64,000 bases of DNA from WVXP01 sp964348095 (GTDB taxonomy: Bacteria > Desulfobacterota > BSN033 > WVXP01). The position numbers and the translations under genes are program-made. The stretch covers positions 10,681-74,680 of the forward strand of contig CAYGBK010000011.1 in NCBI GenBank assembly GCA_964348095.1, in the 5' to 3' direction. Positions within the stretch are counted from its first letter, which is position 1. Each line of letters starts with the position of its first letter. The notes under the pieces were generated by a model, which worked only from the letters and a program-made list of their open reading frames with translations, searched no databases and was not told where the DNA came from. Of this stretch, positions 42,389 through 51,009 are shown one piece after another.

Positions 42389-43783
42389 TCATCTCCCCGG
42401 CTCGAGAACAGAATAATCCAACCCAAGAGAGGTGACCTCTTTTTTCACCGTTTCGTAGAGATCCAAGTACTCCTGAGTGGGTTCAACTCGTTCCATGTCA
42501 TAGCATTCGCTGATTGTCTTCCCAATCGGCGCTTGGGAGATCATCTCCTCATATTTTGGGAGAATCTTCTTAACGAGGTCGTTGGCGTCTTTGCGGGACA
42601 GTCCCATCCGAGTGGCTGCATGGGCAGCCTGTGCACAAATCCGCCCTTCCATGCCTGTGCACCGCTCCGGATGTTTGTTACGTGCAACCGCAGCAGGGGA
42701 AAGATCTGCCCCAGAAACAGCAGCAGTTATCCCGTGCGCAATCAGCTCATAACAGGCCATTTCTGTGCACGGACCCGCTGCAATGAACGTATTTGCGAAG
42801 TGGAGAAGATGGGTATTACGGGCCAATGCCTGGTGAGCTGCACTGACGAGCCAGAGCATTTGACGGGTCGTGTTACATGTCTCATGAATGTGAATCGGGA
42901 AACAGACCGAATACTCGGTCTCGAAAACGAGCCGACCCAGAAAAGTGTGGGCCACCAGAACCATCGAGGTTCCCTCCGGCCCTCCCGCATAGCCGCCCAT
43001 GAGCGGACCATAGAGGCCACCGATCGAGTAAGTGGTTCGCCTCAGAAAAGGGATCTTCTTCATCCGGTCATAGTCCACCTTCATCTCGGCAATGGCGGCA
43101 CAGAGCATTCCATCCCTCGCGAGGGCACCAAACTCTGGCCTTGCGGCTGCGATCATGGCGTCCGCCTTTTCCGCGGCTGACACCATCGTATACATTCCCT
43201 TGCCCGGACACCCTGCCCGCCTGGCAGCCTCCCGCCGTTTACCAACGTCCCAGATGGCAGCCTCCACCTCAATTGGCGATCCTGACCGGACTTCAACCCC
43301 ACCCAAGGTGTGGAGCAAAGAACCGGCAGAGAAACAGTCGGCTAAGGGTTCTTTTGCCGTGCTCATGGCCGCTTGAAGAAAGGTCTCTTCTGAATATGGC
43401 GTCCCCACAAGGGTGAAATTACAGAAACACGGTCGGGAATCCTCGACCTCTCTCTTTTTCTGAACCCGCTGGTCTCGCCCCTCTCCCCAGACAATCTTGC
43501 TCGCGCCGGCGTCAAGGGCGTCAAAAAGCTCCTCTTTACTGAATTTCATAACCCTACCGGTGTCCGTGCAATATACCCCAACCTCCAAAAAGAACTCCAC
43601 GGCAGCATCAAAAAGCCGATCCGCGAGTTTATCGTCCGAGGGGATAGCCTGTTCAGGATCAAATGTGATGTCATATTTCTGGATGACCTCGCCGGCCACC
43701 CGTCCGACTCGCCGGTCAAAATCCCCTTCTGCCAGCATGTCACCGCTTTCGGACCGACCTGCGACTTCCCAAAAGTCAATCAT
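42389..43783 (-). CDS. MtmB-family methyltransferase homologue 2, Tyr at pyrrolysine site
   Basis: A 464-residue homologue of archaeal MtmB and of homologue 1 in this window. Conserved parts: FLEVGVYCTDTGRV, LYGPLMGGYAGGPEGTSMV, AAGPCTEMACYEL, and PTQEYLDLYETV at the C terminus. At the pyrrolysine position (after AGCPGKGM) it has Tyr198 (codon TAT, 43190-43192). Start 43783 follows GGAGAG and matches homologue 1; the frame is open upstream to 43840. Corrinoid protein 3 is encoded directly before it. The two MtmB homologues have clearly diverged, so they are not a recent duplication. Confidence 0.85.
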   Translation of the reverse strand: MIDFWEVAGRSESGDMLAEGDFDRRVGRVAGEVIQKYDITFDPEQAIPSDDKLADRLFDAAVEFFLEVGVYCTDTGRVMKFSKEELFDALDAGASKIVWGEGRDQRVQKKREVEDSRPCFCNFTLVGTPYSEETFLQAAMSTAKEPLADCFSAGSLLHTLGGVEVRSGSPIEVEAAIWDVGKRREAARRAGCPGKGMYTMVSAAEKADAMIAAARPEFGALARDGMLCAAIAEMKVDYDRMKKIPFLRRTTYSIGGLYGPLMGGYAGGPEGTSMVLVAHTFLGRLVFETEYSVCFPIHIHETCNTTRQMLWLVSAAHQALARNTHLLHFANTFIAAGPCTEMACYELIAHGITAAVSGADLSPAAVARNKHPERCTGMEGRICAQAAHAATRMGLSRKDANDLVKKILPKYEEMISQAPIGKTISECYDMERVEPTQEYLDLYETVKKEVTSLGLDYSVLEPGR

Positions 43784-43874
43784 AGGACTCTCCTTTCCTT
43801 CCATGACGGCTGAGACGGACACGACTGCTTCTATCGCCAATTAAAGAGGTCTTTTCAATCCCTGTAAGACCCCA

Positions 43875-44513
43875 TCACATGATTAACTCTTTTGAGATCT
43901 TTACTGCTTCCGAGGCGTTTTCTCCATATCCGTCAGCACCGATCTTCTCCGCCCACTCCGACAGAATGGGAGCGCCCCCGACAATTATCTTCACCTTTTC
44001 CCGAAGACCCGATTCTTGCAGCGCCTGAATCACCCGGGGCATATTCTGCATGGTCGTTGTCATCAACGCGGACATGCCCAAAATGTCCGGTTCCAGCTCC
44101 CTGATTTTCTCAACAAAGGTGAGATCTGGCACATCATGACCAAGGTCCACGACGTCAAACCCTGCGCCGTCCAGCATGATCCGTACGATATCCTTGCCGA
44201 TTCTATGCACATCACCATGCACCGTACCGAGGACGACACGGCCTTTCTTCTCCCCACCACTCCCAGCGGCCAGATGGGGTCGCAGAATTTCAACCCCTGC
44301 CGTCATCGCATCAGCAGCGACCATCAATGCTGGAAGGAAGATCTCCAGGCGCTCGAACTTCTTCCCTAACTCTTCCATGACCGGGCGAAGGCCTTTTTCG
44401 AGAATATCCATCGGTCCCATGCCCTGATCAATTGCCTTTGCGACGAGCTCCTTCACCTTATCCTCATCCCCGTCTTGAACCGCCTTTCCCAATTCCTGGA
44501 AAACATCGCTCAT
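43875..44513 (-). CDS. Methyltransferase corrinoid protein 3
   Basis: A 212-residue MtmC-like corrinoid carrier: helical cap, then the B12 domain with GDVHRIGKD (DxHxxG; Arg in place of the usual Asp), MSALMTTTMQNMPRVIQ and IIVGGAPILSEWAEKIGADGYGENA. The frame is open to 44699, but ATG 44513 has GAGGAGG before it and gives the family N terminus. It is the likely methyl carrier for MtmB homologue 2, 91 bp downstream. Confidence 0.92.
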   Translation of the reverse strand: MSDVFQELGKAVQDGDEDKVKELVAKAIDQGMGPMDILEKGLRPVMEELGKKFERLEIFLPALMVAADAMTAGVEILRPHLAAGSGGEKKGRVVLGTVHGDVHRIGKDIVRIMLDGAGFDVVDLGHDVPDLTFVEKIRELEPDILGMSALMTTTMQNMPRVIQALQESGLREKVKIIVGGAPILSEWAEKIGADGYGENASEAVKISKELIM

Positions 44514-44930
44514 TATCCGCCTCCTCAAGTCATAGCTGTTCACTGCGAGAGTAGGACGATTTGACCAAATATAGAGTTTTTTGTCAATTCGTAAATAAAG
44601 CTGTTCCCGATTTTCGCCAGGATGATTCGAGTCTGGCCGGGACAGGGGCGGAACCGTATCCCCGCTGCTCGCAGATTTTAGATTCGCAAAGTCTCGCATT
44701 CTCTTTTAAAACTTCGCTCCATGACCCGTTGCGGTCGCAATGTCTCTATGATAAGAGTGACAGGGGAGATCAGCCACACCATCAACCTTGAAACATCGCT
44801 CTGGTCGTCCCGAACCTACATATGATCGGACAATTCACGACTCGGCCCTAATGGCTTAGTCCGATCTCTGATTCTCTATTTTGCACAAACACTGGGGGTG
44901 CCTTATTTTTGTATAGAAAGGGAGGAGACA
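44514..44930. other. Divergent intergenic region
   Basis: 417 bases between the divergent corrinoid-protein-3 and HisB-like genes, so both promoters should lie here. On the minus strand a TTTACG-16-TATATT pair is a candidate for the corrinoid/MtmB unit. On the plus strand TTGCAC-17-TATTTT precedes the HisB-like gene. Neither is strong. No gene seen. Confidence 0.35.
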
Positions 44931-45596
44931 ATGGCAAAGCTTTTTACCTTATTGGAGGAAACCGAGGACTTTGTGAAGATAAGGAAAGACACCCATGAAC
45001 TGAATATCACCATAGAACTCTCTACAGTCTTCAAAGATCTCAGGGTGAATACAACCATAGATTTCTTCGACCACATGATCGAGACCCTGTCATGGGGCGC
45101 CTGCATGTCGATTGGGTGCCTGGTAGAGACCGGGAAGTGGCGGTCTACCCATACGATTGCAGAGGATGTTGGAATCACGCTCGGAACGGGGTTGAAGAGA
45201 TTCTTCACCAGGAAAATTGAGAATGAGGGGATCAACGCCTCGGGGTCGTGTATTTTTGGCCTGGACGAATCTCTTGCCAGGGTCATGGTGAATATGGAAG
45301 TGAGAAGAAACGTCTTCTTCTCAGTTCACGATGACTGTCCAGGGGTTAAGACTGAGCTTGTCGAAGACTTGAAAGTTCAGGACATGTTCGCCTTTGTGGA
45401 AGGATTCTGCCAGGGCTTCCCCGCAACCGTTCACATGGACTTCCTAAAGGGACGTGATTCTCATCATACCTGGGAATCCGCCATTCATGCTCTCGGACAA
45501 GCAATCAGAAATGCCTTCACATCGAATCCTTGGAGAAAAGCTGCCAATAACCCTTACTATGCCGAGGAGGGGATAGCAGACGCAGCCCTTGGATAG
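44931..45596 (+). CDS. HisB-like (imidazoleglycerol-phosphate dehydratase family) protein
   Basis: A 221-residue protein with the two-fold HisB layout: FFDHMIETL near 45, STHTIAEDVGITLG near 75, GLDESLARVMV near 115, and SHHTWESAIHALGQAIRNA near 185. HisB binds manganese through two HHxxE(D/S)-type motifs. The second is intact here. In the first the leading His is Thr and one extra residue separates His from Glu-Asp (H-T-I-A-E-D). No other histidine-biosynthesis gene is near; it heads a three-gene unit with a zinc dehydrogenase and an RdhA-like protein. It may be a catabolic relative acting on an imidazole-like or similar compound. Start 44931 follows GGGAGGAG. Confidence 0.7.
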   Translation: MAKLFTLLEETEDFVKIRKDTHELNITIELSTVFKDLRVNTTIDFFDHMIETLSWGACMSIGCLVETGKWRSTHTIAEDVGITLGTGLKRFFTRKIENEGINASGSCIFGLDESLARVMVNMEVRRNVFFSVHDDCPGVKTELVEDLKVQDMFAFVEGFCQGFPATVHMDFLKGRDSHHTWESAIHALGQAIRNAFTSNPWRKAANNPYYAEEGIADAALG

Positions 45597-45626
45597 TCAG
45601 GGAGAGATGTGAGTTCCGGAGGCTCT

Positions 45627-46652
45627 ATGCTTGCCGTCATAAAAGAGAAAGTCGGAAGGGGCTGGGAGCTGCGAGAAATGGCGAGGCCCACTATGTCAGA
45701 GACCGATGTGCTCATCAGGGTGAAAATGATCGGCATATGTGGGAGCGACATGGCAATATATGATGGGAGGGAGAAGGACCTGAACATTCCCGTCATCCCC
45801 GGTCACGAATTCGCCGGTGAAGTGGTGGATCGTGGATCGGGGGTGACCGGTATTCCTCCCAAAAGCCGTGTGGCCGTCAATTTGGTCAAGAATTGTGGCC
45901 ATTGTGCCTATTGTCTTAAGGGAGAGACCAATCTGTGTGTGGATACCAATCTCATCGGCTTTCATACAAACGGCGGATTTGCCGAATACGCCTCTGTTCC
46001 TGCGGCAAACTGCCATATACTTCCAGATAGCCTGTCATGGGAAGACGCGGCGTCTGTCGACCCTGTGGCGTCTGCGCTCGCGCCACTCAGGAAGACCGCA
46101 GTCACGTCATCCGACCGGGTGGCCATCATCGGGCCGGGTCCAATTGGTCTGTATGCCTGTCAAATTGCCAGGGCAGAGGGGGCAAAAGGCGTATTTGTCA
46201 TCGGAACGAGAGAGCCCCGGCTGGCAATGGCATTGAAACTGGGAGCAGACAAGACCTGCCTGGTCGATCGCGAAGATCCCCTGGCCTCTGTTGGAGAGGT
46301 TACGAAAAACATCGATGGGCATGGGGTCGATCTTGTCTTGGAAGCCTCTGGCAATTCAAAGGCACTGGATTTGGCCTTTGAAATTGCCGCCAAGGGAGCA
46401 AGGGTGGCTCTCGTGAGTATTTATCATGAAAGATCTCAAATCGATCCAATGACCATCGTGTCCAAAGAGCTCAAAGTTTACGGGTCATTCGATTACAAAT
46501 GGATCGATTTTGAAGACGCCATCGATCTTGTTGCAAGGGGCCGCATAAAAACAAAACCGCTGATCACGCACAGATTCTCGTTGACGGATATTCAAGAGGG
46601 AATACGGTTGATGGAAGAAAAAAAGGCAATCAAGGTGATGATAGAACCGTAA
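45627..46652 (+). CDS. Zinc-dependent medium-chain dehydrogenase
   Basis: A 341-residue MDR-family NAD(P) dehydrogenase of the threonine/sorbitol-dehydrogenase type. Catalytic-zinc region ICGSDMAIYDG and GHEFAGEVVDRG; the structural-zinc cysteines are in CGHCAYCLKGETNLC. The Rossmann motif GPGPIGLYACQIA lies near 160. It should oxidise a secondary alcohol or polyol; the substrate is unknown. ATG 45627 follows GGAGG. It lies 30 bp after the HisB-like gene and 20 bp before the RdhA-like gene. Confidence 0.88.
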   Translation: MLAVIKEKVGRGWELREMARPTMSETDVLIRVKMIGICGSDMAIYDGREKDLNIPVIPGHEFAGEVVDRGSGVTGIPPKSRVAVNLVKNCGHCAYCLKGETNLCVDTNLIGFHTNGGFAEYASVPAANCHILPDSLSWEDAASVDPVASALAPLRKTAVTSSDRVAIIGPGPIGLYACQIARAEGAKGVFVIGTREPRLAMALKLGADKTCLVDREDPLASVGEVTKNIDGHGVDLVLEASGNSKALDLAFEIAAKGARVALVSIYHERSQIDPMTIVSKELKVYGSFDYKWIDFEDAIDLVARGRIKTKPLITHRFSLTDIQEGIRLMEEKKAIKVMIEP

Positions 46653-46672
46653 GAAAGGGTGAGAGTGAATTC

Positions 46673-47764
46673 ATGAAGGCGGGTACGGTTGAAATCGTCG
46701 GTGAACAGAACAAGTTCGATCAGAGAGATTCTATCTTTTTTCGAGCGGCCGTAGGTGTGGAGATGCACAGGCTGATACAGCGTTGGATGGAGGTCCATCC
46801 AAAGGACCCCATTTTTCGGGCCCTTATGGGAGTCCCGAGATCGGAAAATTGCATCACCCACCACCTGGCCGCTGCGGTGGACGGTCCGGTCAACCCTGAA
46901 AGGTTGCATTTTGAAGAGCCGAGCTATGTGACCGAAAAAATCAAAGGCGTCGCTCGATTCTTGGGGGCGGATCTTGTGGGGATCTGCCGGCTCAATCCGG
47001 CATACGTCGCAAGCCATCGAGCAGACGAATATATGGCCGAGAAACCTGAAGCCGGACAACCGATCAGATTGGATCATCGGGTCGCCATTTCACTCGGTTT
47101 CAGGAGGGAATTTGACATGATCAAGGCAGGCCATAGCTACATCGATGGCATCGAAGGGGCACTGGCATACAACAAGGCCGCTGTGGCTGCCTGTCAGCTT
47201 GCGGCCTTCATCAGGGAACTTGGCTACCCGGCAAAGGCTCACCACGAGAGGGAAGAGGAAGTGCTCCATGTGCCCATTGCCGTCGAGGCTGGACTGGGTG
47301 AATTAGGGAGGCTGGGGATACTCATCAACGGACAATTCGGTCCGAGGGTTCGATTGTCAACGGTAACAACAGACCTTTCGCTCATTCCGGATCAGCCCGT
47401 CGATCTGAGCGCTCAGCAGGTCTGCGGAATCTGCTCGAAATGCGCCGACACCTGCCCAAATCAGGCAATTTCCAAGGGTGAGAAGGCCGTCCTGAGAGGG
47501 GCAAGAAAGTGGGTCATCGATGCGAAAAAATGCCTCGCCTTTTGGGGCTCCAACAAGGAGAAATGGGACGACTGCTCTGCCTGCATCGCTTCCTGTCCGT
47601 ACAACCGCCCCGACACCTGGTTCAACAGGGTCCACCACCGTCCCCTTTTTTTCAGGGCCCTCCGGTATCCGCTGTTCAGTAAGCCTCTGCTGTGGCTAGA
47701 CGATCTCCTCAGAGGAAAACAGCCCCGGTACAAGGTCCATTGGTTGGATTACAAGAACGACTAG
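46673..47764 (+). CDS. Cytosolic reductive-dehalogenase-like Fe-S/corrinoid protein
   Basis: A 363-residue protein of the RdhA/QueG-related family. The B12-binding stretch VEAGLGELGRLGILI and FGPRVRLSTVTTDL lie at about 205-235. The two [4Fe-4S] motifs are C251, C254, C257, C261 and C287, C301, C304, C308, with the RdhA-like KCLAFW preceding the second set. QueG-type enzymes have a different GLGWIGKN stretch, so RdhA is the closer match. No Tat signal or membrane segment is present, unlike respiratory dehalogenases. It may reduce or cleave a substrate in the cytosol together with the two preceding gene products. Confidence 0.75.
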   Translation: MKAGTVEIVGEQNKFDQRDSIFFRAAVGVEMHRLIQRWMEVHPKDPIFRALMGVPRSENCITHHLAAAVDGPVNPERLHFEEPSYVTEKIKGVARFLGADLVGICRLNPAYVASHRADEYMAEKPEAGQPIRLDHRVAISLGFRREFDMIKAGHSYIDGIEGALAYNKAAVAACQLAAFIRELGYPAKAHHEREEEVLHVPIAVEAGLGELGRLGILINGQFGPRVRLSTVTTDLSLIPDQPVDLSAQQVCGICSKCADTCPNQAISKGEKAVLRGARKWVIDAKKCLAFWGSNKEKWDDCSACIASCPYNRPDTWFNRVHHRPLFFRALRYPLFSKPLLWLDDLLRGKQPRYKVHWLDYKND

Positions 47765-47817
47765 GCAGGTGGGGGAGAGCAAATCGCTGATGGCCTCTGG
47801 GAACATCAGGATGGAGA

Positions 47818-48576
47818 CTATGCGTCCTCTCTCTTGCCGATGAACATGAGCCTGACAAGCTCCTCCTGATCGAGCTCACTTGTCGCCCGACAGTCCACTT
47901 TCTTTCCCCCCCTAAGGACGAAAACCCGGTCTCCAATGTCGAAGATGTCCTTGAGGCGGTGGGTCACGAACACAATGGCTTTTCCCTCGTTTTTCAACTT
48001 GACCATGAGTTCGAGCACTTTTTCTGCTTCTCGCACCGCCAGGTTCGCTGTCGGTTCATCCATTAAAACGACTTTAGGGCCGAACCTGACCGCTTTCCCA
48101 ATTGCAACAGCCTGCTGCTGGCCACCGGAGAGATTGTCAACAATTTCACGGGGATTGGTAATATCGATTTTCAGCCCTTTGAGCGTCTCTACAGCCAATT
48201 CCTCCATTTTCTTTCTGCGAAGAAAATAAAAGAACCCCCCTACAGATCGATGTAATTCCCGCCCCAGAAAGAGGTTTGAAGCAATATCGAGACGATGGCA
48301 CAGGGCGAGATCCTGGTACACCATCTCGATACCCAGTTCGCGAGAGTGATGGGGGTCCCGAATCGACGTTTCCTCGCCCCCAAAATAAAGCCGGCCGCCG
48401 TCAGGCCTGTAGGCACCGGTAAATATTTTCAGCAGGGTTGATTTCCCCGCCCCATTATCACCCACGAGGCCGAGAATCTCACCCTCAAAAAGATCAAAAT
48501 CCACATCGGACAGCGCGTGAATGCCGCCGAAATGCTTACTCACTCCCGATGTGGACAGTATAGGGTCCATCGACAT
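47818..48576 (-). CDS. Sugar-type ABC transporter ATPase (half-size)
   Basis: A 252-residue single-domain ATPase of the RbsA/XylG class: Walker A GDNGAGKST, YQDLALCHRLDIA Q-loop, LSGGQQQAVAIGKAV, Walker B VLMDEPTANL, switch His in VTHRL. RbsA is usually a fused tandem of about 500 residues; single-domain forms like this occur in the FrcA type. The frame is open to 48720, but ATG 48576 (MSMDPILSTSGVSKHF) gives the family start. It is the last gene of the importer, after a 14-bp intercistronic hairpin. Confidence 0.87.
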   Translation of the reverse strand: MSMDPILSTSGVSKHFGGIHALSDVDFDLFEGEILGLVGDNGAGKSTLLKIFTGAYRPDGGRLYFGGEETSIRDPHHSRELGIEMVYQDLALCHRLDIASNLFLGRELHRSVGGFFYFLRRKKMEELAVETLKGLKIDITNPREIVDNLSGGQQQAVAIGKAVRFGPKVVLMDEPTANLAVREAEKVLELMVKLKNEGKAIVFVTHRLKDIFDIGDRVFVLRGGKKVDCRATSELDQEELVRLMFIGKREDA

Positions 48577-48787
48577 GATCTCTCTTTGAGAAGCCCTGCT
48601 TAACGGGCCATCAGGGCTCCTCAGTGATACTGATCTATGCGACCCGCCTTCCACCTGTTCCCGACTGTGTGAACAGAAATACACCACCCCTTCTCTGCGT
48701 TGTCCATCGTTCACCACCACTTAACGCAGAAAGACCGGCCCTGCGGGTCACACAAAAGGGGCAAAAGTTCTTTTTCTCCAGAGATCG

Positions 48788-48824
48788 GGACTTACCCCCA
48801 TTTCCAGCCGATGGGGGTAAGTCC
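48788..48824 (-). other. Perfect 14-bp intercistronic hairpin after a binding-protein gene
   Basis: GGACTTACCCCCAT (48788-48801) and ATGGGGGTAAGTCC (48811-48824) form a perfect 14-bp stem with a nine-base loop. It lies just past the binding-protein stop and before the ATPase gene on the minus strand. There is no T-run, so it is more likely to protect the 3' end of the binding-protein mRNA than to terminate. Confidence 0.6.
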
Positions 48825-48849
48825 TATCCAAATCCGCGTGGTCGTCTGA

Positions 48850-49935
48850 CTATTTCTTTGGCTCAAGCACCATGGATGAGGGAGGTTTCCATCCCTCTGG
48901 GGCCCACACGTGGCTTCGCGGAAAGTCTGCTATGGTCTCCGTGGTCATCACAAGCCCCGGTGTCCAGACATACTTGGGAACCTTTTGTTCACCGTTGTGG
49001 TTCCGGATGATCATATTGATGATGATCCTGGCATTTGTCAGAGAGTGGCCAGTAACCCCATAATCAATGGAGCCATCCTTGATGTAAGGAATCGTTTCCT
49101 GGAACGGGTAAACAACCGACATATGAACTTTGTCCTGGAGATTTCTCTCCTTAAGGGCATTGGCAACTCCGTGAGACTGGGCCTCCACAACAAGGAAGCC
49201 ATTGAGATCCGGGTGGGCATTCAGGATATTCTCGGCAACGGACTGCCCGACAGCCGGGTCTTCAGAATCTCCCCACCTTTCATCCACAAGCTTGAGGCCT
49301 GGATGATTCGCCAGAGCTGCATGGGCTCCTTTGTTAATCGCTTCGGTATACGTATTGCCAGCAGGTCCAGGCAGAATAGCGATCTTCCCTTTACCCATCA
49401 GCTTTTGGCCGAGCCAATCGATTCCCCGGTAACCGAAATCGAAATCGTTTTCACAGATATAGCCGGAAAGCTTGCCCGTCAGGGCGGCTTCGCCGTTGAA
49501 ATACACCGGAATGCCCTTAGCCACGGCCTCCTCCGTAATGGCCACGAGTGCTTCCGCACTGATCGGACCAATAAGGAGGGCGTCGACCCCCTTCTGCATC
49601 AGGTTTTCAATCTGATTGACCTGCCCCTGAAGGTCTTCGTAGCCTTTGGCCGCCAAAATCGTTATGCCGACGCCTGTGGCTTTTGCCTCGGTGAGATACC
49701 CGTAGGACTGATTCACAAAGTACGGGCTTCCGAGAGACGGAATGCTAACCCCGATAGTGAGCGGCTTTTTGGGCGTCACTCGTTGCCACGGCTCCCAAAG
49801 ACGGGATCCCCACGGGTAGATGTTTTCCGCGATAATGCCCTGCCAGCCATCGTCATATGCTCCCGCCTGGGCGGAGATGGGAGCCAGAAGCGAAAAACAT
49901 GCAACCAACAAGATGATGAATCGAATTCTTTGCAT
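48850..49935 (-). CDS. Sugar-type ABC periplasmic binding protein (RbsB/TorT-like)
   Basis: A 361-residue secreted binding protein of the periplasmic-binding-4 type. Signal peptide QRIRFIILLVACFSLLAPIS with cleavage near AQA-GAYD. The two-lobe core includes IGVSIPSLGSPYFVNQSYGY, NQIENLMQKGVDALLIGPIS and GKIAILPGPAGNTYTEAI. The short N-terminal insertion with two WxxxxxxY-like segments recalls TorT/YtfQ relatives. GGGAGGG suits ATG 49935 better than ATG 49941. Ligand unknown; it need not be a sugar given the surrounding aminotransferases. Confidence 0.85.
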   Translation of the reverse strand: MQRIRFIILLVACFSLLAPISAQAGAYDDGWQGIIAENIYPWGSRLWEPWQRVTPKKPLTIGVSIPSLGSPYFVNQSYGYLTEAKATGVGITILAAKGYEDLQGQVNQIENLMQKGVDALLIGPISAEALVAITEEAVAKGIPVYFNGEAALTGKLSGYICENDFDFGYRGIDWLGQKLMGKGKIAILPGPAGNTYTEAINKGAHAALANHPGLKLVDERWGDSEDPAVGQSVAENILNAHPDLNGFLVVEAQSHGVANALKERNLQDKVHMSVVYPFQETIPYIKDGSIDYGVTGHSLTNARIIINMIIRNHNGEQKVPKYVWTPGLVMTTETIADFPRSHVWAPEGWKPPSSMVLEPKK

Positions 49936-50040
49936 TACCATAACCCTCCCTTTCTTGGAATGTCTTTCCCTTTGAGTTACGAATCCCCGGAGCGAAGCCC
50001 GAGGTGAAAACACGCGTTCCCGTATCACCCCCTTTCTCCT

Positions 50041-51003
50041 TTATTTCTTGTACTTGTCAACCACAACAGCAATGATGATAATGCTCCCCACAACAACCTG
50101 TTTCACAAAGGCTGAGACGCCAATGAGATCAAACCCATTCGACATAGTGGCAAGAAACATGATTCCAAAAATGACTCCCAAGAGAGTCCCTACCCCACCC
50201 TGAAAAGTTACGCCTCCAACCACGCAGGCAGCGATCGATTCCAGCATGAGGCTCCCCCCCAAATTAGGCTGCCCCGAATTGATGCGTGCGGAGAGGAGCG
50301 CTGCAGAAATGCCTGTGAGTATCCCGGCCCCGCCAAAGACCCAGAGAAGAACCGTACTCGTATTGACTCCTGATCGCCTCAGGGCCTCTATGTTGTCGCC
50401 GGCGGCATAGATATATCGGCCGAAACGCAATCGATACAGGATAACGTACATGGCCATAATGACCAAGAAGGTAATGATAACAGGCAAGGGAATGGTAAAA
50501 ACGTTCGTATAGGCCAGGACTTTATACGTCGAAGGAAGGTTATAGATCGTCAGTCCCTTCGAGAGAATCAGGGCGAGTCCATGGCTAATAGAGAGTGTTC
50601 CCAGGGTCACAGCAAAGGAGTCGATGCGCGCGTAGGCAACAACGGCGCCGTTCAGCAATCCTATAGCAGCACCGATGAGTATGGGTGTAAACCATCCGGC
50701 AACAGTGCCGAATTCTTTTGCGACGATGGCTGCGATCACGCTGCACAGGCCGATCTGAGCACCCAGAGAGACGTCGACACCCTTGGTCAGAATGACCAGC
50801 ATCTGTCCGCAGGTGACCAGAGCCAAGAAGCACGCCTGCCGGGCCACTGTGATGCCATTGCTCAGCGTCAAAAACCTGGGATTAATAATTCCCAGGAGAA
50901 TGATAAGTGTCAGGAGAACAAAAGGCAGTAACCCGAAAATGCTGTAAATTCGCCTCAGCTGAGTTGTCGAGATTCGGTAGTAGGTGTTGTCAGCCAACTC
51001 CAT
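50041..51003 (-). CDS. Sugar-type ABC transporter permease (RbsC-like)
   Basis: A 320-residue permease with 8-10 helices. Family motifs: LTKGVDVSLGAQIGL near 75 (the G(I/V)DLS region), YAAGDNIEALRRSGVN near 200 and SIAACVVGGVTFQGGVGT near 255. It is encoded seven bases after the GSA-aminotransferase-like gene and before the binding protein, so the importer and aminotransferase are likely co-transcribed. Confidence 0.89.
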   Translation of the reverse strand: MELADNTYYRISTTQLRRIYSIFGLLPFVLLTLIILLGIINPRFLTLSNGITVARQACFLALVTCGQMLVILTKGVDVSLGAQIGLCSVIAAIVAKEFGTVAGWFTPILIGAAIGLLNGAVVAYARIDSFAVTLGTLSISHGLALILSKGLTIYNLPSTYKVLAYTNVFTIPLPVIITFLVIMAMYVILYRLRFGRYIYAAGDNIEALRRSGVNTSTVLLWVFGGAGILTGISAALLSARINSGQPNLGGSLMLESIAACVVGGVTFQGGVGTLLGVIFGIMFLATMSNGFDLIGVSAFVKQVVVGSIIIIAVVVDKYKK

Positions 51004-51009
51004 GTGACG

